From Caballeronia turbans (GTDB lineage: Bacteria > Pseudomonadota > Gammaproteobacteria > Burkholderiales > Burkholderiaceae), in the NCBI GenBank assembly GCA_001544655.2, contig FCOD02000017.1, forward strand, positions 62,001 through 126,000: 64,000 nt of DNA, in the 5' to 3' direction. Below, piece after piece: positions 17,476 to 26,034 of this stretch (its first letter is position 1; each line of letters begins with the position of its first letter). The notes below the pieces were generated by a model, which was given only the letters and a program-made list of their open reading frames with translations, was not told the DNA's origin and did no database searches. Both the position numbers and the translations under genes were made by a program.

Positions 17476-18825
17476 TCACTTGCCTTTGGCAGCAGATGAG
17501 CCGATGAACTGCGCACGCGGACGGAGAACGCTTCCATACATGCGTTGTTCCTGCACATGGGCGAGCCATCCGGCCACGCGCGCGAGCGCGGAAATCGCGC
17601 CGCTCGTGCGTCGCGGCAGACCTATGGCGCGCGTGAGCACCACGGTTCCAAGCTCCTGACGCGGAAGTAAGCCGTGCTCCTTCGCTATTTGATCGACGAA
17701 CTGATAGATCGCGTTCATTTGGCGGCTGTTGTCGCTCCGTCGGCGTGCGAGATCGAGCATGTAGCGGGCTCGCGGATCGCCCCTGGGATAGATTGGATGC
17801 CCGAAACCGGGAACCGCGACGCCGCGTTCAAGCAGTGTATTGGCGCGGCGCATCAATGCCTGCATCGTGCTAGCGCTGTCAAAGAATTCCTCGACGCGGT
17901 CGTACAACTGGCCGGTCAGCGAACCAGTGCTCGCAGCGATGCCGGATACGACACAACGTTGCAGCGTGCAGCCCGTCGATGCCGACACGCGGGCGGCGAC
18001 CGTCGCGGGCGAGAGTTCGTGATCGGCGAGCAGGATCAGCAAAGCTTCCATCGACTCGCGATTAATTTCGGTCGATTCGACGGCAAGCGAGGACAGGATG
18101 CCCTGTGCCACCGACTGACCGGTCTCCATCGACTTGAAGTGGCTGCGTGGCGACATCAGTCCGCAACATCCGACCAGCATCTGGATGATATCGATCCCGG
18201 CGGACGCCATGTCGAGGTCGGCCGGCTCGGCCGTCGCCGTCCTTCCACGGCGCTGTGACGGCTGCATGCCGAGGTGCAGCGTAACGATGGAGAAAACGTC
18301 GAGCAAATTGCCGGGCTGCATGCGCCACGATGCTTCAATGAGCGCGTTCAGTTCATGCCATGGTTTGCGCTTCGGCCATTCGAGTTCGACGTTAGTGTCG
18401 TTGAGCATTCCGGTCCATAGCAACTGCGCGACGGCCTCGAATGGAAGGCGTGCACGCGCAAGGTCGGTCGCGAGCCTGCCTCGATAGCGTGGTCCGTCAG
18501 GCGTGATCTCGGTCACCGAGGTTGGGATGATCGGCTCGCCAAAATTCATAGCGGATGCCGCGACCGCGCCGTGCCCATGCCGCGCGAGCGAACGCGATTC
18601 GAGACGCCTGAGGTCATCGCGCCAGTAGAGGCGGCCCTTGTGTCCCGCTTGTCCGATGCTGCGGATCAAACCGCGGCTCACGTAGGCATACAGCGTCTGT
18701 TGCCGGACGTTCAGGATCTTCATTGCTTCGGCAGCGGTCACGTAGTCCGTGTGGTCGGAGTTCGCCGCCGCGTGTTCGTCTTTAGTTGCCCGCCGTGCGG
18801 GACCGTTCGTGATGACGTCGGACAT
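17476..18825 (-). CDS. helix-turn-helix/citrate-synthase fusion, candidate metabolite-sensing regulator
   Basis: A 449-residue protein with an N-terminal MerR/excisionase-like DNA-binding domain (about 28-75: YVTAAEAMKILNVRQQTLYA and YWRDDLRRLE) fused to a citrate synthase fold (about 95-445). Family landmarks are LADHELSPATVAARV (His269), VPGFGHPIYPRGDPRA (His343) and ARVAGWLAHVQEQ. By alignment to E. coli GltA, catalytic His264 of the GPxHGG motif is Thr304 (GSLTGQ), and catalytic Asp362 is Glu391 (RQELGTV). Catalysis is therefore doubtful. The gene is divergent from the thiamine-enzyme gene, with a 28-bp inverted repeat between them that recurs at the meta-cleavage operon promoter. I infer that it is the regulon's regulator, sensing an acyl-CoA or oxoacid. 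Confidence 0.85.
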   Translation of the reverse strand: MSDVITNGPARRATKDEHAAANSDHTDYVTAAEAMKILNVRQQTLYAYVSRGLIRSIGQAGHKGRLYWRDDLRRLESRSLARHGHGAVAASAMNFGEPIIPTSVTEITPDGPRYRGRLATDLARARLPFEAVAQLLWTGMLNDTNVELEWPKRKPWHELNALIEASWRMQPGNLLDVFSIVTLHLGMQPSQRRGRTATAEPADLDMASAGIDIIQMLVGCCGLMSPRSHFKSMETGQSVAQGILSSLAVESTEINRESMEALLILLADHELSPATVAARVSASTGCTLQRCVVSGIAASTGSLTGQLYDRVEEFFDSASTMQALMRRANTLLERGVAVPGFGHPIYPRGDPRARYMLDLARRRSDNSRQMNAIYQFVDQIAKEHGLLPRQELGTVVLTRAIGLPRRTSGAISALARVAGWLAHVQEQRMYGSVLRPRAQFIGSSAAKGK

Positions 18826-18911
18826 GTTGATTGGCTGTCGATATTGATCAATAGAACTCTACGGCGAAGCCGTCGTCGTGTCCATCAGTTCGGTGGGATC
18901 GCGCATCGCGC

Positions 18912-18939
18912 GTTGATCTAACAATCAATCTTGATCAAC
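18912..18939. promoter_or_regulatory. 28-bp inverted-repeat operator, site 2
   Basis: GTTGATC (18912-18918) and GATCAAC (18933-18939) with a 14-base spacer repeat the architecture of 4741-4768. It lies in the 207-base region between the divergent genes at 18825 and 19033. As at site 1, a TTGATC that could serve as a -35 box sits in the right arm (18931-18936), with TACCGT 17 bases further on as a poor -10 box towards the thiamine enzyme. A further palindromic ATTGATCAAT occurs at 18843-18852. Confidence 0.7.
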
Positions 18940-19032
18940 GGAACTGAAAACCTTACCGTTGGCTCCGCATGGGGCCCGCGATCCATCCTTGGCGTCGGCC
19001 ACAACAACAGAGACTGATCAGGAGGAGGCACC

Positions 19033-20967
19033 ATGACGGCTCGAAGAACCTTCCTCAAGGAAGCGATCGCCGCCGGAGCATCTACCGCGCTCTTAAAGCC
19101 GAATGCAGGCGTAGCGCAGCCTGTCAACAAGGCGCCGTCGGTCGCTAAGCCCGGCGCGCGTCTGATTGCCGCCGAGACGCAGGTGCCGTCGCTTCAGGAA
19201 GCGCCTTCAGCAGACGCGGCACACATCGGCAATCCGGGCTCCGACTTCATGGTGGATCTGCTGCGCATGGCGGGCATCGACTATGTCGCCGCCATGCCGG
19301 GCTCCACGTTTCGCGGCATCCATGAGTCGATCGTGAGTTATGCGGGAGACCAGCACCCGGCGCTCGTCGTCTGCACGCACGAAGAGGCGTCGGCGGCGAT
19401 CGCGCATGGCTATGCGAAGGTCGCAGGCAAGCCGATGGCCTGTCTCGTCCACAGCACCGTGGGGCTTCAGCACGCCTCGATGGCGATCTTCAACGCCTGG
19501 TGCGACCGCGTGCCGATGATCGTCATCGCGGGAAACATCGCGGATGCGACGAAGCGCCGTCCCGGCGTCGAGTGGTATCACACCGCGCTGGATCTTGGCG
19601 CGCTGGTGCGCGACTTCACCAAGTACGACGACGCGCCTGTGTCGCTTCAGCACTATGCGGAGTCGTTCGTCCGCGCTTACACGCTTTCGATGACGCCGCC
19701 GATGGAGCCGGTGCTTCTTGTCGCGGACGGCGAGCTGCAGGAGCGCCCGATCGAGAACCCGAGGGAGATTTCGGTGCCGCCGTTTCGTCCGGTCTCGCCG
19801 CCCGTTGCGGGCCGAGCTGCGCTGGAAGAGACCGCACGCATGCTTTGCGGCGCGACGAATCCGGTCATCGTCGCGGACCGCGCGATCCGTTCGCAGGCTG
19901 GCATGGATGCGTTGGTGGCGCTTGCGGAAGCGGTGAACGCGCCGGTCGTCGACCTGCTCGGACGGCTGAATTTCCCGACCGGGCATTTCCTAAATCAAAC
20001 CTATCTCAAGACCCAATTGATATCGCGCGCCGATGTCATCCTTGCCCTCGAAGTATCGGATCTTTGGGGGTTGACGGGAACGGTAGCGGACGTCATCGGG
20101 CGACCGACCAAAAAGTTTACGAAACCCGATGTCGATCTCGTGAGTGTGTCGACGTCCTATCTCTATTCGAAGTCGAACATGCAGGACGCGGAGCGGTTCA
20201 TCGCGCCCACGCTTGCAATCGGCGGAGATGCGCAGGCCTCGCTCGGGCCGTTGCTCGAAGCGGTGAACGCGGTGTGCACGGCTCCCCAGCGTGAGACGAT
20301 GAGAAAGCGTGCACCCGCACTGCGTCAGGCTCATACGCTGATGCGCGAGACCGCGCGACACGACGCGACGCGCGCCTGGGATGCGAGTCCGATCAGCACG
20401 GCAAGACTCTCGCAAGAAGTCTGGAACGTGATCCGACATGAAAATTGGGCGCTGGTGTCGTCGTCGTTGTTCATCAGCCAGTGGCCGCAGCGGTTGTGGG
20501 ATTTCGACAAGACCTGGCAGTACATCGGCGGCGAAGGCGGCTATGGCGTCGGTTACGGCGCGCCGGCCGCAGTTGGCGCGGCGATCGCGCATCGGGATGC
20601 GGGACGCATTCCGGTCAATATTCAGACCGACGGCGATCTAATGGTGCTGCCCGGTGTGTTGTGGACCGCTGCGCATCACAAGATTCCCCTGCTCACCGTG
20701 ATGCATAACAACCGCGCCTACCACCAGGAATCGATGCACATTCAGCGCATGGCTAACTGGCGCGACCGAAAACCTGAAAACGGCACGGCGGGCACGCTCA
20801 TCAACGATCCGCCGATCGACTATGCCGGGCTCGCCAGAAGCATGGGCATGTGGGCCGAGGGACCGATCTCGAACCCGGCCGATCTCGGACCGGCTCTCGC
20901 GCGCGCGATGCAGCGAGTGAAGGCGGGCGAACCGGCCTTTCTCGACGTCCTCACGCAACCTCGCTAG
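19033..20967 (+). CDS. Tat-signal thiamine-diphosphate-dependent enzyme, periplasmic candidate
   Basis: A 644-residue protein with the three-domain plan of acetolactate synthase and benzoylformate decarboxylase enzymes. The first residues (MTARRTFLKEAIAAGASTALL) form a twin-arginine signal with a possible cleavage site near AGVA-QP, which would send the folded enzyme to the periplasm. The N-terminal domain has the catalytic glutamate in CTHEEASAAIAHGYA (Glu117 or 118). The cofactor motif GDG-x24-NN appears as T532-D533-G534 and N559-N560, so the first Gly is Thr. GGAGGAGG precedes the ATG. The next gene encodes a diheme cytochrome c, suggesting oxidative decarboxylation of a 2-oxoacid with electrons passed to it. 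The substrate is unknown. Confidence 0.8.
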   Translation: MTARRTFLKEAIAAGASTALLKPNAGVAQPVNKAPSVAKPGARLIAAETQVPSLQEAPSADAAHIGNPGSDFMVDLLRMAGIDYVAAMPGSTFRGIHESIVSYAGDQHPALVVCTHEEASAAIAHGYAKVAGKPMACLVHSTVGLQHASMAIFNAWCDRVPMIVIAGNIADATKRRPGVEWYHTALDLGALVRDFTKYDDAPVSLQHYAESFVRAYTLSMTPPMEPVLLVADGELQERPIENPREISVPPFRPVSPPVAGRAALEETARMLCGATNPVIVADRAIRSQAGMDALVALAEAVNAPVVDLLGRLNFPTGHFLNQTYLKTQLISRADVILALEVSDLWGLTGTVADVIGRPTKKFTKPDVDLVSVSTSYLYSKSNMQDAERFIAPTLAIGGDAQASLGPLLEAVNAVCTAPQRETMRKRAPALRQAHTLMRETARHDATRAWDASPISTARLSQEVWNVIRHENWALVSSSLFISQWPQRLWDFDKTWQYIGGEGGYGVGYGAPAAVGAAIAHRDAGRIPVNIQTDGDLMVLPGVLWTAAHHKIPLLTVMHNNRAYHQESMHIQRMANWRDRKPENGTAGTLINDPPIDYAGLARSMGMWAEGPISNPADLGPALARAMQRVKAGEPAFLDVLTQPR

Positions 20968-20975
20968 GAGCGCAC

Positions 20976-21593
20976 ATGAAGCCGATACGCATGATCGCGC
21001 TGGCCGTAAGTGCGCTTGCCTGCTTGATCGATATGACCTCGCCGCCTGCGATGGCTGTACAGGCGGACGTTCATGCCGGACAGGGGCTGTACATGAAAAA
21101 GGGCTGTTACGAATGCCATGGTCCCGTGGGGCAGGGCAGCATCATGTCCGGGCCCGCCCTCGCACCGTCCCCGTTGCCGGTAGAGGCGATGACGGCCTAC
21201 GTCCGCTCGCCGAAGGGGCAAATGCCTCTCTACAGCAGCAAAATCCTGTCTGATCGCGATCTGGCGCAGATTCAAGCGTATCTCGCGGCGGTTCCGGCGT
21301 CACCGGACGCGGACAGTATTGCACTGCTCGGCGGAGCCTCTACGGCATCGTCGTCTAAAGACGACTCCGAACGCGGACAGCAGGTATATGTCGCACGATG
21401 CGCGTCCTGTCATGGCGCATCGGGAGGCGGTGCGGTCGGGCCGTCGCTCGTCGATGTCGCGAAACGTCGTGGTGTGTCGGGCATCGAGTCATTCGTGCGC
21501 AATCCGTCAGGTGCCATGCCAAAGCTTTTCCCGGAAGTTCTGACCGAGTCGGATGTTCAGGCCGTCGCCCAATACGTAGCGAGGCTCAGGTAG
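20976..21593 (+). CDS. diheme cytochrome c
   Basis: A 205-residue exported protein with a signal peptide (about residues 1-28) and two class I cytochrome c domains. Heme sites are C44-YE-C47-H48 and C142-AS-C145-H146. Likely Met axial ligands lie in KGQMPLY (Met83) and SGAMPKLF. ATG 20976 follows TAGGAG, which includes the stop of the thiamine enzyme, so the two genes are tightly coupled (8-base gap). It should accept electrons in the periplasm, most simply from that enzyme, and pass them to a terminal oxidase. A decayed stretch resembling its 3' end is found at 31291-31341. Confidence 0.92.
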   Translation: MKPIRMIALAVSALACLIDMTSPPAMAVQADVHAGQGLYMKKGCYECHGPVGQGSIMSGPALAPSPLPVEAMTAYVRSPKGQMPLYSSKILSDRDLAQIQAYLAAVPASPDADSIALLGGASTASSSKDDSERGQQVYVARCASCHGASGGGAVGPSLVDVAKRRGVSGIESFVRNPSGAMPKLFPEVLTESDVQAVAQYVARLR

Positions 21594-21615
21594 GCCGCTG
21601 CGCGCGTCAGGCAGA

Positions 21616-21638
21616 CGCTCCGGGCCGATACCGGAGCG
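21616..21638. terminator. hairpin between convergent cytochrome c and nagR genes
   Basis: CGCTCCGG (21616-21623) pairs with CCGGAGCG (21631-21638) around a 7-base loop. It lies 22 bases after the cytochrome stop. It lacks a T-run, so termination is only probable. Confidence 0.4.
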
Positions 21639-21751
21639 CACGGCCGCAGTTCAACTTCTTGAAGCTCGGCCCTCGAATCTGTCTCATGAGAGACGCGTGT
21701 TCAGGTTCGCGCTGAACTCGCGGAGCACGTGCAGTACGCGTGGCGACGACG

Positions 21752-22654
21752 TCAGGGCGCGAAGGTTTCAAACATCGTCTGCCTGAGCCATTGATTGCCC
21801 GGATCACGATGGTTTCGCCCGTGCCATAGCACGGTGATGGTGATGTCGGGAATCTTGATCGGGCACGGGGCGCTGACGAGTCCGAAAGGCGCGAGCGTAC
21901 TCATCGCATAGGCGTGCGGCACCACGGCGATCAGATCGGTCGTTTGCAGAATATGCCCAACTGCAACGAAATGCGGCACGCGCAAGCGGACGTTACGGCG
22001 TATGCCGGCCCGCTGAATGACGGTATCGACCATGCCGTGTCCGGTCCCCTCGGCCACGATCGACACATGCTCGGCGTCCGAGAACGTCTTGCTCGTCATG
22101 CCCGCGCCTGCCAGCGGATGATCGGCGCGAAACAGACAGACGTAACGCTGACGGAACAAGCGGCGCTGGAAAAATCCCCCCTTCAGATCAGGTAGAAAGC
22201 CGATGGCAAGGTCTACCTGGCCGTGCTCCATGTCCGCGCGAAGTGTGTCGGACTGGTTGCGCACCGTGCTGATCGTCACACCCGGTGCGATCAACGCGAG
22301 CTTGCGCATCAGGACCGGCAGGAACGAGATCTCGCCGATGTCTGTCATCGCGACTGTGAATGCTCGCGTGCTCGATGCCGGATCGAAAACCGACATCTGG
22401 TTCAACGTATGGTGAATCGCGCCCAGTGCATTGGCGATCGGCTCGGCCAGCGCCTCAGCGAACGGCGTCGGAACCATGCCTTTCGAGGTTCGCAGAAACA
22501 GTTCGTCGCCAAGCACCTTTCTCAGCCTCGCCAGCGCATTGCTGATGGCCGGCTGAGACGTGCCGAGCGCGGTGGCGACGGCCGAAACACGTCGCTGCTG
22601 CAATAGCTCCTGAAAGACGACAAGCAGGTTGAGATCGATATCGTGAAGTTCCAT
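21752..22654 (-). CDS. nagR: NahR/NagR-type LysR activator of salicylate catabolism
   Basis: A 300-residue LysR regulator that closely follows NahR from memory. It starts MELHDIDLNLLVVFQELL, contains the FTVAMTDIGEISFLP block, TGHGMVDTVIQRAGIRRNVR, and VPHFVAVGHILQTTDLIAVVP. These are effector-domain landmarks of the salicylate-responsive NahR group. It is divergent from the nag operon, with a symmetrical LysR box in the 128-base gap. It should activate nagAaGHAb-IK transcription with salicylate (or a close analogue) as inducer. Confidence 0.88.
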   Translation of the reverse strand: MELHDIDLNLLVVFQELLQQRRVSAVATALGTSQPAISNALARLRKVLGDELFLRTSKGMVPTPFAEALAEPIANALGAIHHTLNQMSVFDPASSTRAFTVAMTDIGEISFLPVLMRKLALIAPGVTISTVRNQSDTLRADMEHGQVDLAIGFLPDLKGGFFQRRLFRQRYVCLFRADHPLAGAGMTSKTFSDAEHVSIVAEGTGHGMVDTVIQRAGIRRNVRLRVPHFVAVGHILQTTDLIAVVPHAYAMSTLAPFGLVSAPCPIKIPDITITVLWHGRNHRDPGNQWLRQTMFETFAP

Positions 22655-22680
22655 CGGCTGCCCCTTTTGGCAAAAGCATT

Positions 22681-22695
22681 ATCAATCTGAGTGAT
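22681..22695. promoter_or_regulatory. LysR box between nagR and the nag operon
   Basis: ATCAATCTGAGTGAT is an ATCA-N7-TGAT dyad containing a T-N11-A LysR core. It lies 27 bases upstream of the nagR start and 88 bases before the nagAa ATG. NagR-type regulators bind such sites near -60 of the target promoter. Confidence 0.55.
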
Positions 22696-22782
22696 TTTGC
22701 GTATCAAGGAGATTCTATTTATCGATTTCGCGGCTCCGTGCATCATGCATCAAACGCAGAACAGCATGGAGACACGGAAGTG

Positions 22783-23817
22783 ATGAAGGTTTCTGTCCTG
22801 CCGCTAGAGCGCGATATCGAGGCGACGAGCGGCGCCAATCTGCTTGACGCACTGCGCGCTCATGCGATCCCGATTTCGTACAGCTGCATGGCAGGCCGTT
22901 GCGGCACGTGTCGTTGCACCGTGGTCGCCGGCTCAGCTGTGACGCTCGGCACCGAAGCAGGCGGTTCGCGCGTCACGGGCGGCCAGTCCGTGCTCGCATG
23001 CTGCACGACGCTCATCGAGGATTGCGTGATCGAGATTCCTGAGGTCGACGAGATCGTGGTTCATCCGCCGAAGATACTCAAGGCGACGGTCATCGACATA
23101 GAAGACCTGACGCACGATATCAAACGGGTGCGGCTGGCGTTGTCCAAACCATTCAACTTCTCTCCCGGTCAGTACGCGAACGTGCAGTTCACGCCGGAAC
23201 ACATTCGTCCTTACTCGATGGCGGGCACGGCGAACGGCCAGGAAGTGGAGTTTCATATACGGCTGGTGCCCAATGGGCACGTGACGTCCTTCGTCGCGGC
23301 CGATCTCAAGCCGGGCGATGCAGTTCGCATTAGCGGACCTCTGGGTACCGCCTACCTTCGCAGAAAGTCGGATGACCCGGTTCTGTGCATTGCCGGTGGC
23401 ACCGGGCTGGCGCCGATCCTGTCAATTCTTCGCGGCATGGCCGAGTCGCAGACAAGCCGGCCGATCCATCTGTACTTCGGCGTGCGTTCCAAAGCGGACG
23501 TCTATGGCACCCACTGGCTCGACGCGTTGCGCGAAAGCCTGCCCGGCCTGCGTGTCCATGTCGTGCTGGCTTCCGGCGAACAGCGCGTTCCGTATCGCAC
23601 GGGCATGGTGACCGATGCTGTCGACGGGGACTGGAACACGCTCGACGGATGGCGCGCGTATGTGGCGGGCGCGCCGGCGATGGTCGACGCTTCGTCCGCG
23701 CTGCTGCGCAGGAAGGGCGTCGACCCCGGCCGGATTTACGCCGATGCTTTTCATGCAAGCGAGTCTCGATCAAGCAGTTCCCAGTTGCCGCACCAGAGGA
23801 GACGTCATCATGAATGA
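22783..23817 (+). CDS. nagAa: ferredoxin-NAD(P)+ reductase with plant-type [2Fe-2S] domain, salicylate 5-hydroxylase electron transfer
   Basis: A 344-residue reductase with an N-terminal chloroplast-type ferredoxin domain (cluster motif SCMAGRCGTC, fourth Cys in VLACC). It is followed by an FAD domain (IRPYSMAG) and a NAD-binding domain (CIAGGTGLAPILSIL). This is the layout of naphthalene dioxygenase reductase and NagAa. I chose ATG 22783; an in-frame ATG at 22738 adds 15 unlikely residues. It moves electrons from NAD(P)H to the Rieske ferredoxin encoded at 25550. It overlaps the next gene by eight bases and is the first gene of the operon. Confidence 0.9.
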   Translation: MKVSVLPLERDIEATSGANLLDALRAHAIPISYSCMAGRCGTCRCTVVAGSAVTLGTEAGGSRVTGGQSVLACCTTLIEDCVIEIPEVDEIVVHPPKILKATVIDIEDLTHDIKRVRLALSKPFNFSPGQYANVQFTPEHIRPYSMAGTANGQEVEFHIRLVPNGHVTSFVAADLKPGDAVRISGPLGTAYLRRKSDDPVLCIAGGTGLAPILSILRGMAESQTSRPIHLYFGVRSKADVYGTHWLDALRESLPGLRVHVVLASGEQRVPYRTGMVTDAVDGDWNTLDGWRAYVAGAPAMVDASSALLRRKGVDPGRIYADAFHASESRSSSSQLPHQRRRHHE

Positions 23818-25066
23818 GAGCCCGATCGACTTTATCCGGCCTGTCTGGAAGGGGGACGATACCAGCCAGATTCCGTTCTGGGCGTACAGCCAGGAAGCGG
23901 TCTACCGGAAGGAGCTCGATCGTTTCTTCTATTCCGGTCACTGGTGCTACGTGGGTCTGGAAGCGGAGATTCCCAACGCCGGTGACTTCAAGCGCACGTC
24001 CATCGGCGAGCGCTCGGTGATCGTGACGCGCTCTCAGGATGGCGAAGTAGCTGTGGTGGAAAACGTGTGCGCGCATCGCGGCGTGCGCTTCTGCCGGGAC
24101 AAGTTCGGCAATCGAAAAGACCTGACGTGTCCATATCACCAGTGGAACTATGACCTTAAGGGCAATCTGATCGGTGTGCCGTTCCGGCGAGGCGTGAAGG
24201 CGGACGGCAGGGTCAACGGCGGCATGCCTGCGGACTTTGATCCGAAACAGCATGGTCTGACGCAACTGAAAGTGGCGACCCGCAACGGTGTGATCTTCGC
24301 TTCCTTCGACCACGATGTCGAGCCGCTCGAAGCATTCCTCGGACCGTCGATCCTTGCGCTATTTGACCGTGTATTCGACGGACGGAAGCTGAAGATTCTA
24401 GGCTACAACCGGCAGCGAATTCCGGCAAATTGGAAGTTCATGCAGGAGAACATCAAGGATCCGTATCACGCGGGCTTGCTGCATACCTGGTTCCTCACGT
24501 TCGGACTGTGGCGCGCTGACAGCAAGGCAGCGCTAAAGATGGACGAGAAGTTTCGCCACGCTGCAATGATCGGCGTGCGCGGTGCACAGGGAAAGAGCGA
24601 AGTGACCACGGGCGTGTCGAGCTTCAAGGAAGAAATGAAACTGAACGACGACCGCTTTCTCGACATCGTTCACGAACCGTGGTGGGGCGATCTGACCGTC
24701 GCCATGCTGACGATCTTCCCGAGCCTCATCATCCAGCAGCAGATCAATTCGGTGTCGACGCGCCAGATCGTGCCGAACGGCGTCGGATCGTTCGATTTCG
24801 TCTGGACGCACTTCGGCTTCGAGGACGACAGCGAGGAGATGACGCGCCGGCGTTTGCGCCAGGCGAATCTCTTCGGCCCGGCGGGATTCGTGTCGGCCGA
24901 CGACGGTGAGGTCATCGAGTTCTCGCAGGAAGGCGTCGAACAAAAGCCGTTCTATCAGGCGCTCGCACAACTCGGCGGACGGGATATCGCCGATGCCGAT
25001 CACAACGTCAGCGAGACCCTGATTCGGGGCATGTTCGAGTACTGGCGCAAGGTGATGGAGATTTGA
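23810..25066 (+). CDS. nagG: salicylate 5-hydroxylase, large (alpha) subunit
   Basis: A 418-residue Rieske oxygenase large subunit starting at ATG 23810 behind GAGGAG. The Rieske motif is CAHRGVRFC then CPYHQW. The mononuclear iron site is [13 protein letters not shown] (D-x2-H-x4-H). Gene order (reductase, large subunit, small subunit, ferredoxin, gentisate dioxygenase) matches nagAaGHAb of Ralstonia U2-type salicylate 5-hydroxylase, which makes gentisate. An anthranilate-type dioxygenase is the main alternative, but the neighbouring gentisate genes and NahR-like regulator favour salicylate or a substituted salicylate. Confidence 0.85.
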   Translation: MNESPIDFIRPVWKGDDTSQIPFWAYSQEAVYRKELDRFFYSGHWCYVGLEAEIPNAGDFKRTSIGERSVIVTRSQDGEVAVVENVCAHRGVRFCRDKFGNRKDLTCPYHQWNYDLKGNLIGVPFRRGVKADGRVNGGMPADFDPKQHGLTQLKVATRNGVIFASFDHDVEPLEAFLGPSILALFDRVFDGRKLKILGYNRQRIPANWKFMQENIKDPYHAGLLHTWFLTFGLWRADSKAALKMDEKFRHAAMIGVRGAQGKSEVTTGVSSFKEEMKLNDDRFLDIVHEPWWGDLTVAMLTIFPSLIIQQQINSVSTRQIVPNGVGSFDFVWTHFGFEDDSEEMTRRRLRQANLFGPAGFVSADDGEVIEFSQEGVEQKPFYQALAQLGGRDIADADHNVSETLIRGMFEYWRKVMEI

Positions 25067-25067
25067 C

Positions 25068-25541
25068 ATGCTCGATTTCGAGACCTATCAGGAACTTATC
25101 GGGCTTTACGCCGAGTATGCGGCCGTGCTGGACAGCGCCGACTGGGATCGCTGGCCTGAATTCTTCACCGACGAGTGCCTGTACCGCGTTCAGCCTCGCG
25201 AGAACTTCGATCGAGGCCTTCCGCTCGCAACGATGTCCTTCGAAAGCAAGGGCATGTTGAAAGACCGGGTGTATGGCATGACAGAAACGATCTTCCATGA
25301 CCCGTACTACCAGAGGCATGTCGTCGGCGCACCCATCGTCCGGGAAGTCGACAGCCGTCATATCCGGTCGGAAGCGAACTACGCCGTGTTTCGTACGAAG
25401 CAGGACGAGTTGACCACCGTATTCAACGTCGGCCGCTATATCGATGTCATTCAGCGCACGCCGCAAGGCCTCAGGTTGAAAAGCCGAACCTGCGTGTTCG
25501 ACAGCGAAATGGTCGCGAACTCGCTCATTTATCCGATTTGA
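25068..25541 (+). CDS. nagH: salicylate 5-hydroxylase, small (beta) subunit
   Basis: A 157-residue ring-hydroxylating dioxygenase small subunit. It shows the family opening [20 protein letters not shown] and the central [19 protein letters not shown], and ends in [16 protein letters not shown]. It begins one base after the large-subunit stop. The subunit is structural in the oxygenase oligomer and carries no cofactor. Confidence 0.88.
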   Translation: MLDFETYQELIGLYAEYAAVLDSADWDRWPEFFTDECLYRVQPRENFDRGLPLATMSFESKGMLKDRVYGMTETIFHDPYYQRHVVGAPIVREVDSRHIRSEANYAVFRTKQDELTTVFNVGRYIDVIQRTPQGLRLKSRTCVFDSEMVANSLIYPI

Positions 25542-25549
25542 GGTGCTCG

Positions 25550-25870
25550 ATGACAAAGACCTGGGCGAAAGTGATCGAGCTTGCTGCAGTGCCCGCCGAT
25601 GACGTGACCGCGGTTATCTCAAAGGGCCGGGAGATTGCACTTTATAGCGTCGACGGCTTGGTCTACGCGACCGACAATATCTGCACGCACGGCCACGCAA
25701 GGTTATGCGACGGCTTTCTTGATGGCCACGAGATCGAATGTCCGCTGCATCAGGGAAGGTTCGATGTGCGCAACGGCAAGGCCATGTGCGCGCCGCTCTC
25801 CGTGGATATCCGGACCTACCCCGTGCGGATAGAGGAGGGCCAGGTCTATATCGAACTGGAAGACGCCTGA
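25550..25870 (+). CDS. nagAb: Rieske ferredoxin of salicylate 5-hydroxylase
   Basis: A 106-residue Rieske ferredoxin. Ligands are in CTHGHARLC and CPLHQGRF (CxH and CxxH). The ATG at 25550 follows GAGG at 25540-25543, which overlaps the small-subunit stop; an upstream in-frame TTG is less likely. It couples the reductase NagAa to the oxygenase NagGH. A terminator-like hairpin and a 164-base gap follow it. Confidence 0.9.
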   Translation: MTKTWAKVIELAAVPADDVTAVISKGREIALYSVDGLVYATDNICTHGHARLCDGFLDGHEIECPLHQGRFDVRNGKAMCAPLSVDIRTYPVRIEEGQVYIELEDA

Positions 25871-25884
25871 TCCTTGCTTGGGAA

Positions 25885-25925
25885 AAATGGAAGAGCAGTG
25901 TGTCAGGACATTCCATTTATTTTTT
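25885..25925 (+). terminator. possible terminator or attenuator between nagAb and nagI
   Basis: AAATGGAA (25885-25892) can pair with TTCCATTT (25911-25918), and the tail ATTTTTT follows. The stem is AT-rich and the loop is 18 bases, so it would be weak. It may set the ratio of oxygenase to gentisate dioxygenase transcripts. Confidence 0.35.
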
Positions 25926-26034
25926 CGGATGCCTATCCAATATATCGCGATAGGAAGGGGCACGGCGCTTCATCCATCGTCACAGTGAAAGCCCTTTCAC
26001 CTATCGCCGCCCCACGTTACAGAAGGAGTTCGCC

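Noticed and set aside
18826-18852. Possible third copy of the 28-bp operator at the regulator start
   Set aside because: The arms are imperfect and the spacing is one base short, so it may be only a weak secondary site.
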